NCBI GenBank assembly: GCA_035610835.1
Contig: CM069452.1
Coordinates: 25,859,121-25,923,120, forward strand
DNA from: Ophiura sarsii
Taxonomy: Eukaryota > Echinodermata > Ophiuroidea > Amphilepidida > Ophiuridae
Direction of reading: 5' to 3'
Length of the DNA: 64,000 nt
Shown piece after piece: positions 24,201 through 39,200 of the stretch (position 1 is the first letter of the stretch; every line of letters starts with the position of its first letter). Made by a program: the position numbers and the translations under genes. Under the pieces are notes generated by a model that worked only from the letters and a program-made list of their open reading frames with translations, ran no database searches and had not been told where the DNA came from.

Positions 24201-27200
24201 TAACAATTGCTAGTTTCAAAATCTTTACAATGCAAGTTGCATAATAGCATGTAAAGTTCAAGAAGGAGTGACCTGGTTGCCATGACGTAGTTTTTAGTTC
24301 ATTCACTTCTGATTTGTTAAGAATAAATGTGATAAACAAGGTTCAGAAAAGTACTAAAATAAACTTAACATCTGGAATTTTGCATAAAAAACTCCTGGAG
24401 ACTAAAGTTCAAGGTATAATCTCTATCTTGGGACCAAAGTTGGAAAATTGACTTGGAACTCATTTGTAAGAAATATTTTGGTATGACCCAGATATCTCAA
24501 TATTAACACTAGCGACTTCCGACGGGTTTTCCCATACCACCACACATATTTCGTTGTTGAGTTAAAAGAGAGAGATGGATGATTCGTCACCAAAAATGCA
24601 ACGCCACCACCCTTTTTGGGTTCAAAACACATGGCCTTACTGAGTTCAAGTGGTTTATCTTAAGTACTTTGTGCTGTTATATCATTTTGTTATGGGGTTT
24701 ACAGAGAAATATTAATGTTAAGTCATTTCAACTGGCTAATTAACTAAACAAAGGGACAGTTCTGATTAATATTTTGTTGTTTTACATGTCTAACATGATG
24801 TCCTGAGTCCCCTACATTGCATAACTCAATTTTGAAAAAAATGTCAGATATGCTGTTTTGTCATCGGGGCAATATAGCTATAATCATGACAAATGTCATG
24901 AGGCTGACATTCACATTGTCGATGTTATGAGTGATGAGTAGAACTGATTGAATGACCCTCGTGTATGAAAGAACTGACAACAAGTAAGTTCTATACACAG
25001 GTTAACTGTGCAGATTAATTCAATAGTTGTTTACAACTTTAAATTAAATATGTCACGGCTTTTTATTTTATGTACTTAGCAAACTGGTTATTCAAATTGA
25101 GTTAAAACCTTCTATGGTAACATTTAATTTTGGTTCTATCATAGAAACGACTGAAGCGATTTACCTCAAATATGGGATAATGACTGTATTTGGGATGCAT
25201 CGTCATATAGAATTAATAAACACCATGTGAAAAAACGGGCCGAAATAGGATCACCCACCTGTAAGGTGTCAAACCATTTAGTATGCTTCTGCAAAGAACA
25301 TATTAGTACTTTTACCATAAACAAAACAGATTTTTCAAAACCTTTCGCAATTTTCAAAGTCTACAGCGTGTCCCCAAAAAACTGGGTTCAAAAGTTTGAG
25401 AGTTTATAACGAAATAAGTAGGAAACATGGATAGTTTATATTTAAGGATATCTAACAAAATATACCTGACCTTAATTGGGTAAATTCGAAGACCAATCCA
25501 ATGTAAACTTTTTGAAATACAAATATTTGAATAAAGGGTGGTCAGAACCCATTTGTCTCGATTTAAGGAATAAACCATCCGTGCGTAAATTGCATGAAAC
25601 TGTGCTCTATGTGCAGTATTTCCGGCATGGGTTTATTCTTCGAAAGAACTTAACAATAAACTCGGACTATATAACAAAGATTTATTTTTTAATGTTTATG
25701 TAAATAATAATAATGATAATTTTGTTCACTGCCAAAGTCTTTGTAAAGAAGAATGCAAAGGCAAAACTTTGATGAAGTCACAACAATGCGCAATTGCAAC
25801 ACATCGAGGTGTTACTTGAAAATTGGGACAAATGGGTTTTGACCACGCTATATTAAAATCTTTGTATTTCAAAAAGTTTATATTGGATCATTAACAGAGT
25901 TTAACCAATTACGGGCAGGTATATTTTATTTAATTTGCCTAAATATAAACTATCCATGTTTCCTACTTTTGTTGTTATAAGCTCGCAAACTTTTGAACTC
26001 AGTTTTTTGGGACACGCTGTATCTCAAGGATTACTGAACCAATAGTAGGCATGTTTGTACTTATTTAAATGCATTTCTCATGGTGATCCAAATATAAAAT
26101 TCAATAATTTTGACATTTTTAAACATGATGTGAAATTTTGGAATGTCGTCTGCAGCGTGGAAAGTGTTAGGTTCCATAAAGAGGAAATCTTTAAATATCC
26201 CTTTTTCTTAGAGTGGTGCATTTAACATACCTCCTATATTAGCGTTATATGCAACACCAACGCCACACTTGTCGTTGTTGGCTTCCATTGCTACTTCACC
26301 GGCACACTGAGTTCCATGACTGGAAAGATATAAAAAGTATGGGGACTGATGAATCCCCCAACTGATACTAGACTTTGAACAAGTCGAGATTTGAACCTAG
26401 TCTAGAATGTACTATATTGCATTGAGCAGTTTATTGCACCAAATATAACGAGGCCGCACTATCATCTACAGTAGTATTGATGAGAAGTGTGGCAGTGGCA
26501 GGGTTAAGGAGGCTTAGATTCTGCTTGAAACAGTGGAGTGTGGGGCTTTGATGGCACTCTCACACTTCAGGTCAGGTACAGTTTTGATAAACTGGGTATT
26601 AGCTTCGTTGCTTGTCTTTGAACTTTTTCGAGTGTTGCCTTGTCCTTCTCTAGGTGTGAGCTCCAGGCTTGTATTGCATAGTCTACTCTCTTAAATCAAA
26701 ATATTGAAAAGTTAATCTTAAAGATTGTGCCGAGGGCAAGATCTTAAAAGATTGAAACTATTGAATCTAATAGAGTGACATTTTAATATATGGGACTGAA
26801 ATTTCACTCTATATTATATTTGATTTAAGAGAGCAGGGGTCTAACCAGGGACTTGTAGAGCTTCAACACTACCTCTTTTTTTTGTATGCGAAGTTCCGCT
26901 TAATCATGAAAGCGTGGTAGACTATATTGACCTACTAAAGCGTGACACAGGATTGAAGGTCTCAAAGAGCTCAAGACAGCCATATGGGAGAGGAAGATTT
27001 GGAGGAGCATCGTGGTTCGGGAAAATCACCCGACATAAGTCAAGTCGACTCTCTGTCCACAATAAGTGACCACGCAGTGAGACATTGTGAAATGATGCAA
27101 CACTGTCATTCAATCTGATTTCAGTTCGAGGATCTCATTGCTAATGGCGGACCCGTACAAAGAGCTATATGCACGTTAATTTCTGAAATAAAGGATTTAC

Positions 27201-30200
27201 TAGAAGAAGTAAATCAGTATCTAACCTGTTTTCCTTGGTTGGTCTTGGCATTGGATCGTCATCAATGTCGTTGTAATCATAGCTAGCAATCGGATCGTAG
27301 TTCCCTATTAAATCATCATGAGTATATTCAATTCCTAAGGAGGTAGTCAAAACAAAAGAGGAGTAATGATGCAAAAATATGATATCTTACATCTTTGACA
27401 TGCCATGTAAAACCTTTTTAACGATAAACCTATTACCTCTTAAAGGCATATTATGTGATCTTTTCCAGAGAGCGCCCTCTATTCATGATTTTTTTTTAGA
27501 AAGTAGATTTTCTTGCAGATTTACATTTCCGATCATAAATCATACATACATTCCAAGTTACAGAGCGATACGATTCCTAATTACCTCAAAATCATGGTTT
27601 TAGAGTGAATTTAGAGTGGAAAATATAAACTGTCGGGATTCCGACAGTTTATTTTCACTCTAAAACCATGATTTTGAAGTAATTAAGAATCGTATCGCCC
27701 TGTAACTTGGAATGTATGCATGATTTATGATCAGAAATGTAAATCTGCAAGAAAATCTGCTTTCTATTTTTTTTTCGATGTTGAGGGCGTTCCCTGGAAA
27801 GATCACATAATCCATGTCTTCATAATACTATTAATACACAATTTTAACCTCATAACATGCTGCCTACCGTTTGCACATAGTCATGAGAAAATAGATAATT
27901 GATGTTGTTTTTGCAAAGACAAAATGATATTAAAAAAACTGTAGCAATGAAGAGCTTCTCTACTGATTTCTGCTCCTTTTTAATGAGTAAAAGTGTTCAT
28001 GTTGCAGTAACATATTTTGTCAGATGCTAAAAGGTACCAGATAAATATATATTAATATCCAGTGACCAGAAAGTGAGTATTATATAGTAACTTAACAAGT
28101 ACATATTAGTTAAACATGAACCCGTTAACGATTGAAATAGGCTCCACCTTTAAGCAACGATTGAACGTCCACAGATCGAATGTCAACCTGGTGTGAACAA
28201 GATTGTTATTACCTGTCACCCGGGGGTACCTACCATCATCCAGAATTGTGACAACTACGCCCGTGCCGGTAATATTTTTGTCCCAAACAGGTTTAACATT
28301 CATCGTATGTGTAGGTGATTGGTGCTGTAATAGAAACACGGTGAAAAATAAATAAATATTTCCCCCTTCAAAACAATAAGGGTGTACAGAAGGACAATGC
28401 TGTTTTTGAGGAGACTAATTCACGGATTCTCCCATTATCATTGTAGAAAGAGCGTCTGGCTTTGTGGGACAAGGTTCGAATCCCATTGTCATTGTAGAAA
28501 GAGTGTCTTGTTTGGTGGGGCAAGGGTTCGAATCCCATTGTCATTGTAGAAAGAGCGTCTTGTTTGGTGGGACAAGGGTTCGAATTGGATATACCTCCTA
28601 TTGATCCCATACATCAGACCATCATGTGTGGTCATGTATTTTCAATCAATTAAAATGATGAAAGATACCCATGTATTTTATTGGACAATGACGAATCGTC
28701 TGCAGATTCCTTACCTAATTGGCATATTTGCAATAATTTAGATTCTTATTTTCCCTCCAAATAAGAGACTTTATTTACTATTTATCTCATTATTACACCA
28801 TATTACAATACATACATAAACATAATTACATAATCACAAGATACATACATGCTACTTGACATTGAATGGAATGGAATGCATAATACAATGATATGTCATT
28901 GTATTACATTGGTTTTGGTTATTTCTTTACGATGTCTGAATCCTGTACATTTATATATAAAATACAATTTGAAGATTGCCACCAGCCCTGTGTGGTTGGT
29001 GTGCATGAAACTGCCAGTTACTATATATAAATAATTCTTAATTTACTTGTTTTCAACATATTACGCTCTTCTTAGGAATTGAGCAGTTTTGATACGGGCA
29101 GTGCATCAGTTTGATAATTTAAAATACAATATTGATATAAAAATAATATTTGTTTTACTAAGAATAGCCTTTACAAGTCCCATATGTTCATCATATTATT
29201 CATTTGCGATATTATTCGATGTATTTTTTTCAAATATAACGATTCCAGGATCTATACTCGTATGTATATAAAATTACTAAATATAGGTGTCAGTGTCACA
29301 GATGCTAAATTCGGGGTTGCATAATGTAGATTCTAATGTTCATTTCGGAAGGATCCTTGTGCTACTTTTCCTCTGGGTAAATTATCATGAGACCTTAAAT
29401 TAATTTGTCTGCGTACTGACTAGACGCCTATAGGATATAATCGTACTAAGAATTTTGTTGTTGTATAATATTGATAATCATTCTTTGCCGGGCAATTTTG
29501 ATAATTATCTAAATTAAAGAAAGTCCGTGCCATGGAACTTTAGCGCTCAGACATGTAGCATTATTATTATACAAACCACATCCGCAGGTTAAGATTTAAA
29601 AAATGCCCAGCAGGCCATGCCCCCCCCCCCATTGACAATAAGAGTTTTAAGAGAAGAAGGAGGAGGAGAAGAAGGAGGAAGAGAAGGAGGAAGAGGAGGA
29701 GGAGAATGAAGGGTAGGGCATAGGCGGCGCTAATATGGGGTAGGGGGTTACAGGACCACGTCCCCATAATCTTCATGTGGGGAACGTTAACAACGTCATA
29801 CTGGACCTGTTTAGTGTTAAAAATGCCATTGTTCGCGCGCTTTGCGCGTATTAGTTGCGAGTATTAGTTTCAATGTTTTATTATTCAAGCTTAACGAGAT
29901 GGTTGCAGGAACGTTTTTCTGGACCATTTTAGTTTAAAAACTTACATTTTTGCGCGCTTGGCGCGCATTCTCTCTACAGGTTTCAACATTATAATGGGTT
30001 TCGAACCACCATAAATATTCTTGCTTCCGCCGTTACTGGTAAGGAGTACGGAGAAAAATACAATGGATAGTAATATTATATAAATATATGCAGGACTAAT
30101 TGTATTTTAGTTAGGCATGTGAGAAAATGCCAAATTATTTCTTCAGAATGCTGAATCTTTGCTTCAGCAGGGGATTGGGGCCCTTGGCCGGCTCCTGGAC

Positions 30201-33200
30201 CCAACCCGGCGAGTCGCTCCACTCGCTCCAATCGCTCCACTCGCTCCAATCGCTCCACTCGCTTCGCTCGTTCCGCTCACAAAGATACACAATTTGGCCC
30301 CATCAAAACAGTCCTGGATACGCCCTTGATTCTACGGCATATTCTCTTAGCAATTCAAATACAAATACAGCACAACACTAATTCCTGTTTTTGACTTCAT
30401 CAGGAAAGGTGCCAAAATCGCACTGCCTAAAGCGCTCTTCTAGTAGCTCATGGAAATATGTTTGTAACATGATGCACGTTTTGTGCCTTGTAAATTTGGC
30501 TACAAAACGGGCAAGTAAGGGGATTAACACTGCCTGTATTGCATGTGCACCCTTTGAGATCTTTAATTCATCTACAAAGAGACGGTCGCCCAATGCACAG
30601 AGATAGTATCAATTTGACTTTCTTGCTCCACTGAACTAGCAATAAGTTCTCCACAATGAAAGTATTGTGTTGTGTTATCAACACAGATGGCTGTCTGGTA
30701 CTGCATAAATCAATAGGGCCCAATCCCCATTGGTCAAAAGTATTTTGGAGGGGAAATACTATAAACTTTTACTTTTACTCATGACAACCGAGGGTCAGGA
30801 ATTGAAATGGCTTCAATTTTTAATTTGAAAAACATTCTGGTGACCAGACTGTGCTATTACTATATTAAGGTGTCATCGGTCTGAATGGGAAACCCTGTAA
30901 CAAATATTGAACACATGGCAAAACAAAGTTCGAAATTTGTGTACTCAGACGAATTGGTAAGACATACTTTCAATTAAATTGAAGCTACTTAATTTCTGCT
31001 TCAATTTTGAAAGAAGTCGCGTTATTGAAGACTCCTTGATAAAAAATCAAGTGTAAATTTACTTTGTTCATTACAAATTATATGATATAAACTCTATATT
31101 CACATTTAATGATGTGATGACCTTTAGCGATAAGCGTCCACTGAATGGTTTTGCGAGGTGTTGCAATACATGGGAAATGCACACTTATTGATTTACAAGC
31201 GAGCCCCTACTGAAGAAAATATTAAAGTTGTAAAAACGCAGACAAGTTTGGACAAAGATCCTTTTACAATCTCGAGGTTAGGATTAGAAATTAAAAGGCC
31301 CATTATATATCTTACCGAACATACTATGGACAAGATGTTTTCAATGTTGGCTTTTAAATCTAATTAGTAAAATAGTAGAACAGTTAGCTGTACACATAGT
31401 GGTAGAGTAGTGAAAATCTTCCAGAAGTGTATAACGCATGGCTGAGCAGTGTTTTATTCATCATGAACGAGGTTAACAAACAATTCCTCAATTACTTAAA
31501 CAGAATGTACAGATTCTGTCAATCAATTTGTGTTCAAAAAGCAGGTAGGATAAAACATTGATTGTTAGAGAAATGACACTTGGTTCACTTGTCTTTATAT
31601 TCTATAATAATGATAATAATAAATAATGTTCCTTTTGTTTGTCCATGTGCGGAAGTCAAATCAAAAGGTACACTAAATGGCTACTCGAATGTAACATATC
31701 TACATGTATGTGTGTCGATTGATTTTCTGAACCCTTATAATATCGTATCATTAGAGAGGGAGTTATAAAAGCTTTCTCCATGCTAATAACCTTAAGTTTT
31801 AAAAACATAATATTGAGATGTATTTTATGATATTCAGGATATTCAATTAAGCTTTATTGCTCCCCCCTTTTCCCGTCTCAAGATGATAAACAATTTTAGG
31901 TTTTTTTTTGTGAAAAAAGAAAAGAAAAACACACCAGTTTGTACATATTCTACTTTACAATCATTAATTATAATCGCTTTCGCCACATTTCTAATTGTCA
32001 TTTTATTATAATCGCCTTCAATGGATTTCTTATTATTAAGCTCGGAAGCTAGTACCGTATATTTAATACACTGAGCCAAAAAAGAAACTTATACAATTTT
32101 AACAGATCACCAAATAACATTTTGTGCATGAAAATGTACCAAATTTGGATACAATATTACGGCAATGTATTGCTTCAAATGGCAGTCAATAACCAGTTGT
32201 TTGCTTCAATGACACAAGAGAAATCTGCACTGACCCAGACAACGTCTTGCATCACAGGTCACAGCAAACAATTTCAGCAACATAAAGTTTAAAACATTTC
32301 ATAGAGTCAAAACAAACTCATATCCAAACAAACAATGAAGTCATTAATAACGGGTATGTCCACCTCCAGCTTGCAGACAAGCTGTGCATCTCCTTCTCAT
32401 GCTTCCAATCAAGTTCCTGATGGTAGCCTGGGGAACATTGTTCCATTCTTCCTGTAGTGCTGCAATAAGTGTTTGTCTATTGACAGGTGGATTGTCTCTT
32501 CTTGATACACGTCGTCCAAGCTCATCCCAGAGATGTTCTATTGAGGAGAGGTCTGGCGATGCACAGCTTGCCTGCAAGCTGGAGGTAGACATACCCGCTA
32601 TTAATGACTTCATTGTTTGTTTGGATATGAGTTTGTTTTGACTCTATGAAATGTTTTTAACTTTATGTTGCTGTTGTTTGCTGTGACCTGTGTTGCAAGA
32701 CGTTGTCTGGGTCAGTGCAGATTTCTCTTGTGTCATTGAAGCAAACAATTGGTTATTGACTGCCATTTGAAGCAATACATTGCAGTAACATTGTATCCAA
32801 ATTTGGTACATTTTCATGCACAGAATTTTATTTGGTGATCTGTTAACATTTTATAAGTTTCTTTTTTGGCTCAGTGTACATTACTTTACGTCTTCCTGTT
32901 TACTTTGGTCAATTTCAAGATAATGATCATTTAACAATTAAGTCAATTACTACTAATGATGTTTTTCTCGATTCAATCGCTCACAATGTAAATCTAAACA
33001 TCTGTCAACATTTACACCGTCAGGGCTGGGTCACCGTGGCCGAAGTCCAGGTCATCGTGTATCACGCTACAGGAGTCGCGCAGCGCTACCAAAATTAACT
33101 TTTCGGAGCCTATATGTATTTGTGCGTGATTGCGCCATGAAATAGACTGGGGAAGGGGTCCACCGGCGCGGTGCTTCTATTGGATTTTGTTGGATTAAGC

Positions 33201-36200
33201 ATGGATAGGGTTATGAAAAATAAATATACCACTGTTATTTCGTTTCCTATATGTAGGCCTAACTACATTTCGTTTTGTATTTTATTATTATGCATGTAAA
33301 CTCATTTTTTTTCAATTATTTTTTTTACAACTGTGGATATTTGAGTGAATTTTAAACCAAACTCACAAATATTGCCATTTATATTCACTAACGGCGAATT
33401 ATAAAAATTGTTTTGTCATTTTGTCTTTATCATCGGCTTACAACGATTCTATTGCAAGCGAACACATCACCGCCCCCAGGTTTGGATCAAATCCCATACG
33501 GTCTAAATTCAGTTTGAACAAGAAAAATCCCTGTTTAACAAAACAGGTTAAAATGACCAAAAATTAAGCGAAACTAAAATTATTTCTTATATTATTTTGC
33601 ATGAAAATGTTTGAAATATGTTTTGAAAATGTTTCTTTCGCAAATGTCTGAACTTTTGTCGAGAATAACTGGAAATACAAAATGACCAAAATCGCATCAA
33701 ACGCCCATCAAACACAAATACTAAATGTATATAAAAAACAGAAAACAAAAACAAATCCTAAACACACATACATTTGGCCTACTTGAACGGTTGATCGCCT
33801 CATAGAACGAGGTTTGTCATTGTCAATGCCTCACAAACTACTTACAAGATACCATTGTTTCGGCCAGAATGGATCGTTGAATATAGTGTTGTGCGTTGCT
33901 GCTATAATTTCTCGCTTTTCCCTTCTTAACGACTGCTGTTGTTTAACCCACTCTATCTATAAAACAATGCACAATATTAGTAAAAAATACTAATTTCTAA
34001 CATAATCATTGGTGCGGAAAGAACAAGTAACTTTTCTATGGTAAATTGAAACACGTTCTCAATTCATGGAATAACGAAAGATGTTTAGGGCGGAGGGAAA
34101 AGTTTTAAATTTGCTTCAAAGTAAAGGTAAACATGAAACATGTTCAATCAAATCATTTGCCTGGGACACAAATCTATATATCTATAGAGAAATGCAAATG
34201 TTAAGAGCTTTAAAAAAATACATTGCATTTGACTATATAGCGCTGCCAATGGTGATATCATTCCGTACAGGATATAGATTACACCATGAAAATAATTTAT
34301 AAAATAAAAGTGCAGGTTGGAAATACTTTCCTGTGGAGATGAAAGAATATTTTTTACCGGGGATTTTGTTGCACAAGGGAAACAAGCTCGGGTTTTCCCC
34401 TAATATCATTCTAAGGTTTAAAATAGAATGTAATTTTTACAAACTCAAAACAAATGTTGAAATTGATCAAGAATGGAGGCATAGTGTATCACTGAGTACA
34501 CCTTTAAGGGCGCACAGCACTAAATCACTCCTCGTTTTGTGTAATGGTAGTAAGTTCCGGCAAAAAAAAAAAAAAAAGATTTTGTGATTAATGGGGTCCT
34601 TTGGGAATTAGTTTGGCGTGAGGGTAGCATTTCATAATTAAAATGAAAGATAATCTCTTGTACTTTGATCAGGATATTGCAAAATATTGATTTTCGATTG
34701 TATCGAACATTTATCACGTGGATGAACACACATGCTCGGAGGCGGTTAGAAGGCGAGCGTCCGGGCTGAAAATAGGGGTGGCGCTGTTTAAATGATCATA
34801 TCTTAAAATCTAATTGGAAGTGGTATCTGTTCTTGACGATTTTATGAAATTTTAATATTTGTTTGTTAGAATAAAGCATTCGAGACATTCCAAAAAGAGT
34901 TACTAAGGGCCCAAAATAGCGACTCTTTTAGCCCTAATTTACATGTAATCCAATGGGCGGTTTATTTAGTGCTGTGCCCCCTTAAGGAAAAGAGTACTTT
35001 AGGTCGCAGCCATGCACAAACTATGTGACGGGATGAAGTGCATTACTTAGTAATTATATTGCACTTTATTCTACCGTTTAATCGATGCAAGCTTGGAGTT
35101 CACTACATAACATGTATTATTTATATGTGGAGACAATACTTTTCCCGGGCTTTGATTTAAGCCACTGATATTATTAAATATAGTAAATGTGAAGGAATAG
35201 TACACGAAACTACCCCCGAGGAATTTTTAAAGGACTTTTGTTTCTAAATATCATAAAGGTACAAATTTAATCTTATTAAATAAAGTAACGTGTTTACTCT
35301 TTGGTCTTTGTCTAAAAGCTGCTTATGCTCTAAGTCTGCTCTTCGTTTTGAACGTCTAGACGATCTCTTGAAAAGATAGTATCCTTGTAGCTCACCGACC
35401 TAAATTCAAGGAAAACAATCACAATGTCAGTAAAATGCAAAGGTTGATATTGATACTAAAGTTGCTCATAAAACATAAACATATTTTATATTAAAATTAA
35501 GATGACAAGTACTGTGATTTTCAAGATGTGTTCATCTATTTCTTTCCCTTTTGGATAGCTTGCAGAATATAAACTCATAAATATAATTGAACTTCTTTAG
35601 TACAGTGATGTTAGGGAGTAATTCCAGTTACTATAATACGCTAGAGATGTATCCATAATGCTGATTACATACTAGCTAGTTGTTGGTCGCAACACATAGT
35701 ACTTGCTAGCTAGAGGCATTTATGGCGACTGTCAATCGCTGTAGGGCACATCGAACTACTACATCGCTGGTAGTCGTACGTATTTCATGCTTTTTAGTCG
35801 ATATGCTGGCTGTGTATAACGATTATGCTAATTTCCACGCAAAATAACATTACCCTATTGGCTGAAATAGTATGTTGTTCGTTACGTCATTAGCGATCAT
35901 TCGTTCGAGTTGAATTGAAGTAAACTGGCCACGACCGGTCGTTTCCAGTCAAGCGATCTCTTGATCGATGTATCGGGAAGTCGCATCAGGTTGCTGTGAT
36001 GGTCGCTATCAGAATTATGACGTTAAAATCGTCATAGGAGCAACCTTAGTATATTATCAGCATAACAGACAACAAGGGCGGATCCAGGATTTTTCAATAG
36101 GGGGGGGGGGGGGGGGCAAAGCACACAAACAATAGTAAAAGGTAGCCCAATTATTTTTTGCAGTCACCTCGAGAATTTTTTTTTACAGAATTTTTATGGT

Positions 36201-39200
36201 CAAAATCGCAAATGTACCGAATGGGGCAGATTTTGCCGACAGATTTGATTAAGGGGGTGGGGGGGGGGGGGGACGCCCTTGGTTCTACCGAACCAGACAC
36301 AATTGGGCAAGATATCAAAATTGAGTTAGTAAAGTAGAGATCTTCAGCTTTACAATGGTACTTTTTTATTAATCGGACTTCCCAAAAGCGGAGTTAAATC
36401 ATTTTCAAGTTCGTCTTTATGAAAACTCCAAACTGAGATATCGTCCTCTAAAGATGTAATTACAATGCACTTACAATGTACTTTAAAAAAAGAAACATAA
36501 TGTAAAAGTTGAATGCAAACAGCTTATCCACAAAAATAGCCTGTGTAAGTAAATGTAATAAATATAAGAGGACCTGACGTTTCGATTCTAACTGAATCTT
36601 TATCGAAGGTAAAATGACAGAATACAACATACACAACATATATATATATATATACAGGGGAATAAAGAGCACTCAGGAAGTGACAAGAGATAATCTAACA
36701 CAGTGGGGTCAAAGTGACAGATGGTTGGGTATATCAAACTTTTTTTTAAAAAGAAAGAAAAAAAATTGCATTTTTCTTTTGTTGGTTTGAATTTTTTGAA
36801 ACTTTCACAATGATGTTACAAACACTCTGAAGATTAATTATTTACAAGAAACTCAAATATCCAAAAAATCACCCCCAACTAGGTTTCGGGCTATTTATCA
36901 GTTTGGAGCTCTGCCCAATTCCGTCTGGTTTCGGTAGAATGGAAACGTTTGGCGGACAAATGAAGTAAAGCACGTAATCAGGAACGACCTGGATCGTTTT
37001 AGCGACCTTAGTATGCAATATAAACATGATAAATGTAAATGCTGAAACTCTGTCACTGGAAAAAAAAAAATGATGACCAGTCACGAGACAGGCGAAATGA
37101 ACTATAATTGACTCTTACAATATACATGCATGTAATCTGGTTATGTAAAACCTATAAGGAACATTTTTGACTTAATAAATATGAATATTAGGTGCGTCGA
37201 AATCAAAGCAATATACTTGTATTAATGAAATAAAGGTTCATCAAATTACGTTTATAAAATGGGATTGATGCTTGTGTTCAGTTAATAATATACACAAAGA
37301 ATTAAGTTAAGCACCCCCCCCCCCGTTTTTTTACAACCTCGCACATTACAAGTTTGTTGTCGTCAAAACAGTGTAGTATACCCATGATATTGCTATATTT
37401 TCTGGAGAAGTGATATTATGGTCACATAAAAACATAACAATCATGCCGTTTTCAATATTTTATTCTGAATAATTTAAGGTGACATTTTTTGGGAATTTTA
37501 GGCATATTTTCACCTCAATTTAAGTATGGAGCTATAGGTCCATCACGGACAGTGTGGATGACGTTTATGTTTTCTAACGTACAGTCATTGTTCTGAGAAG
37601 ACCTCTAGCGATCTTTGCGTCAATAACGTGTGTAGGACCCACGTGATCGGATCACTGACTCAACCCTACGACCTACGACCACGTGGATGATAACACGAGC
37701 GATGGGCGTCACAGATGAGTGCACTCATCTGCATTTCATCAATGGATAATTGCTAATGTCATACCAATCATTATTATTTGATCTCACATACCTTAGAATA
37801 TATGCCAATGTATACATATATTAGGGGGTGCTTAACTTAATTCTTTGTGTATATATGGAGCTCTTCATATCAACTTTATACCTCGAAAATATTTCGGTAC
37901 TAAACTATGGTTTAAAGCATTGTCACAGTAAATCTCAAAACTACTAGCCTAGCCCGAGCATTTGGCTTGAGACTAGTCTCATCAGGACCCAAATCGTGCG
38001 TCCGCACGGACCAACTTGCTAAACTGTACACTGAAAAATAATTTGGTGTCATTTTGACACTAAAACAAGCGTCAAAAAATGGGTCCTCAGTTGGCCACCT
38101 AAAGGTGTCAAATTGACACCATTATGGGTGTAAAATATGACACCTTTGGGTGTCATATTCATTTTGACACCTTTGGGTGGTTACCTGAGGACCCATTTTC
38201 GAAAATGCCATTACACCCCAAATGGGGTGTAATTATTGACTCTCTTAAGCGTCATATTGAGTTTGACACCCCAAAGGTGTCAAATTGACACCATTATAGG
38301 TGTCAAATTGACACCATTATGGGTGTCAAATATGACACCTGTGGGTGTCATATTCATTTTGACACCTTTGGGTGGTTACCTGAGGATCCATTTTCGAAAA
38401 ATGTCATTACACCCCAAATGGGGTGTAATATTGACTCTCTTAAGAGTCATATTGAGATAGCACATGTTTAGGAGCCGTTTTCTCGTCGCCATTTTGTTTG
38501 CATGTTACGAGCCGGTAAGACTGGTAAGTACCGATCTGCTCCATTTCCAGACATTTTTGATAATAATTATGATACAATTAGCGTAATGTAAGACGTCCGT
38601 ATGAAAAAGATGACCACTGAGCCAGATAAATCGGGCTACATGTATGTAATGTTGCACATATCATCGTATGCATGCATGACGAACACACACATAGTACTAG
38701 TAGGTCCATTCACTGACACACAGTCCAACAAAATGCTAGTCTCTTACTATGAAATTGTAATTCATTTCATCAGTTAGTTGGCGCAATATTAAACAACATG
38801 AACAAGGCTTACATTACGCTAATTGTATCATAATTATTATCAAAAATGTCTGGAAATGGAGCAGATCGGTACTTACCAGTCTTACCGGCTCGTAACATGC
38901 AAACAAAATGGCGACGAGAAAACGCATGCGTTGATATGTTGATAGACGCCCAATTTGGTGTCAGAATTACACCAATTGGTGTCAGAATTACACCAATTTG
39001 GTGTCAGAATTACACCAATTGGTGTCAGAATTACACCAATTGGTGTCAGAATTACACCAATTGGTGTCAGAATTACACCAGTTGGTGTCAGAATTACACC
39101 AATTGGTGTCAGAATTACACCAATTGGTGTCAGAATTACACCAATTGGTGTCAGAATTACACCAATTGGTGTCAGAATTACACCAATTGGTGTCAGAATT

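Noticed and set aside
26922..27113. 63-aa minus-strand ORF next to the LINE
   Set aside because: No motif and no link in frame with the RT fragment. Could be LINE-derived but not supportable.
38840..38885. GTACTTACCAG within the inner repeat, reminiscent of the U1 5' end
   Set aside because: Only a short match that is simply the complement of the 5' splice consensus. No further U1 similarity.
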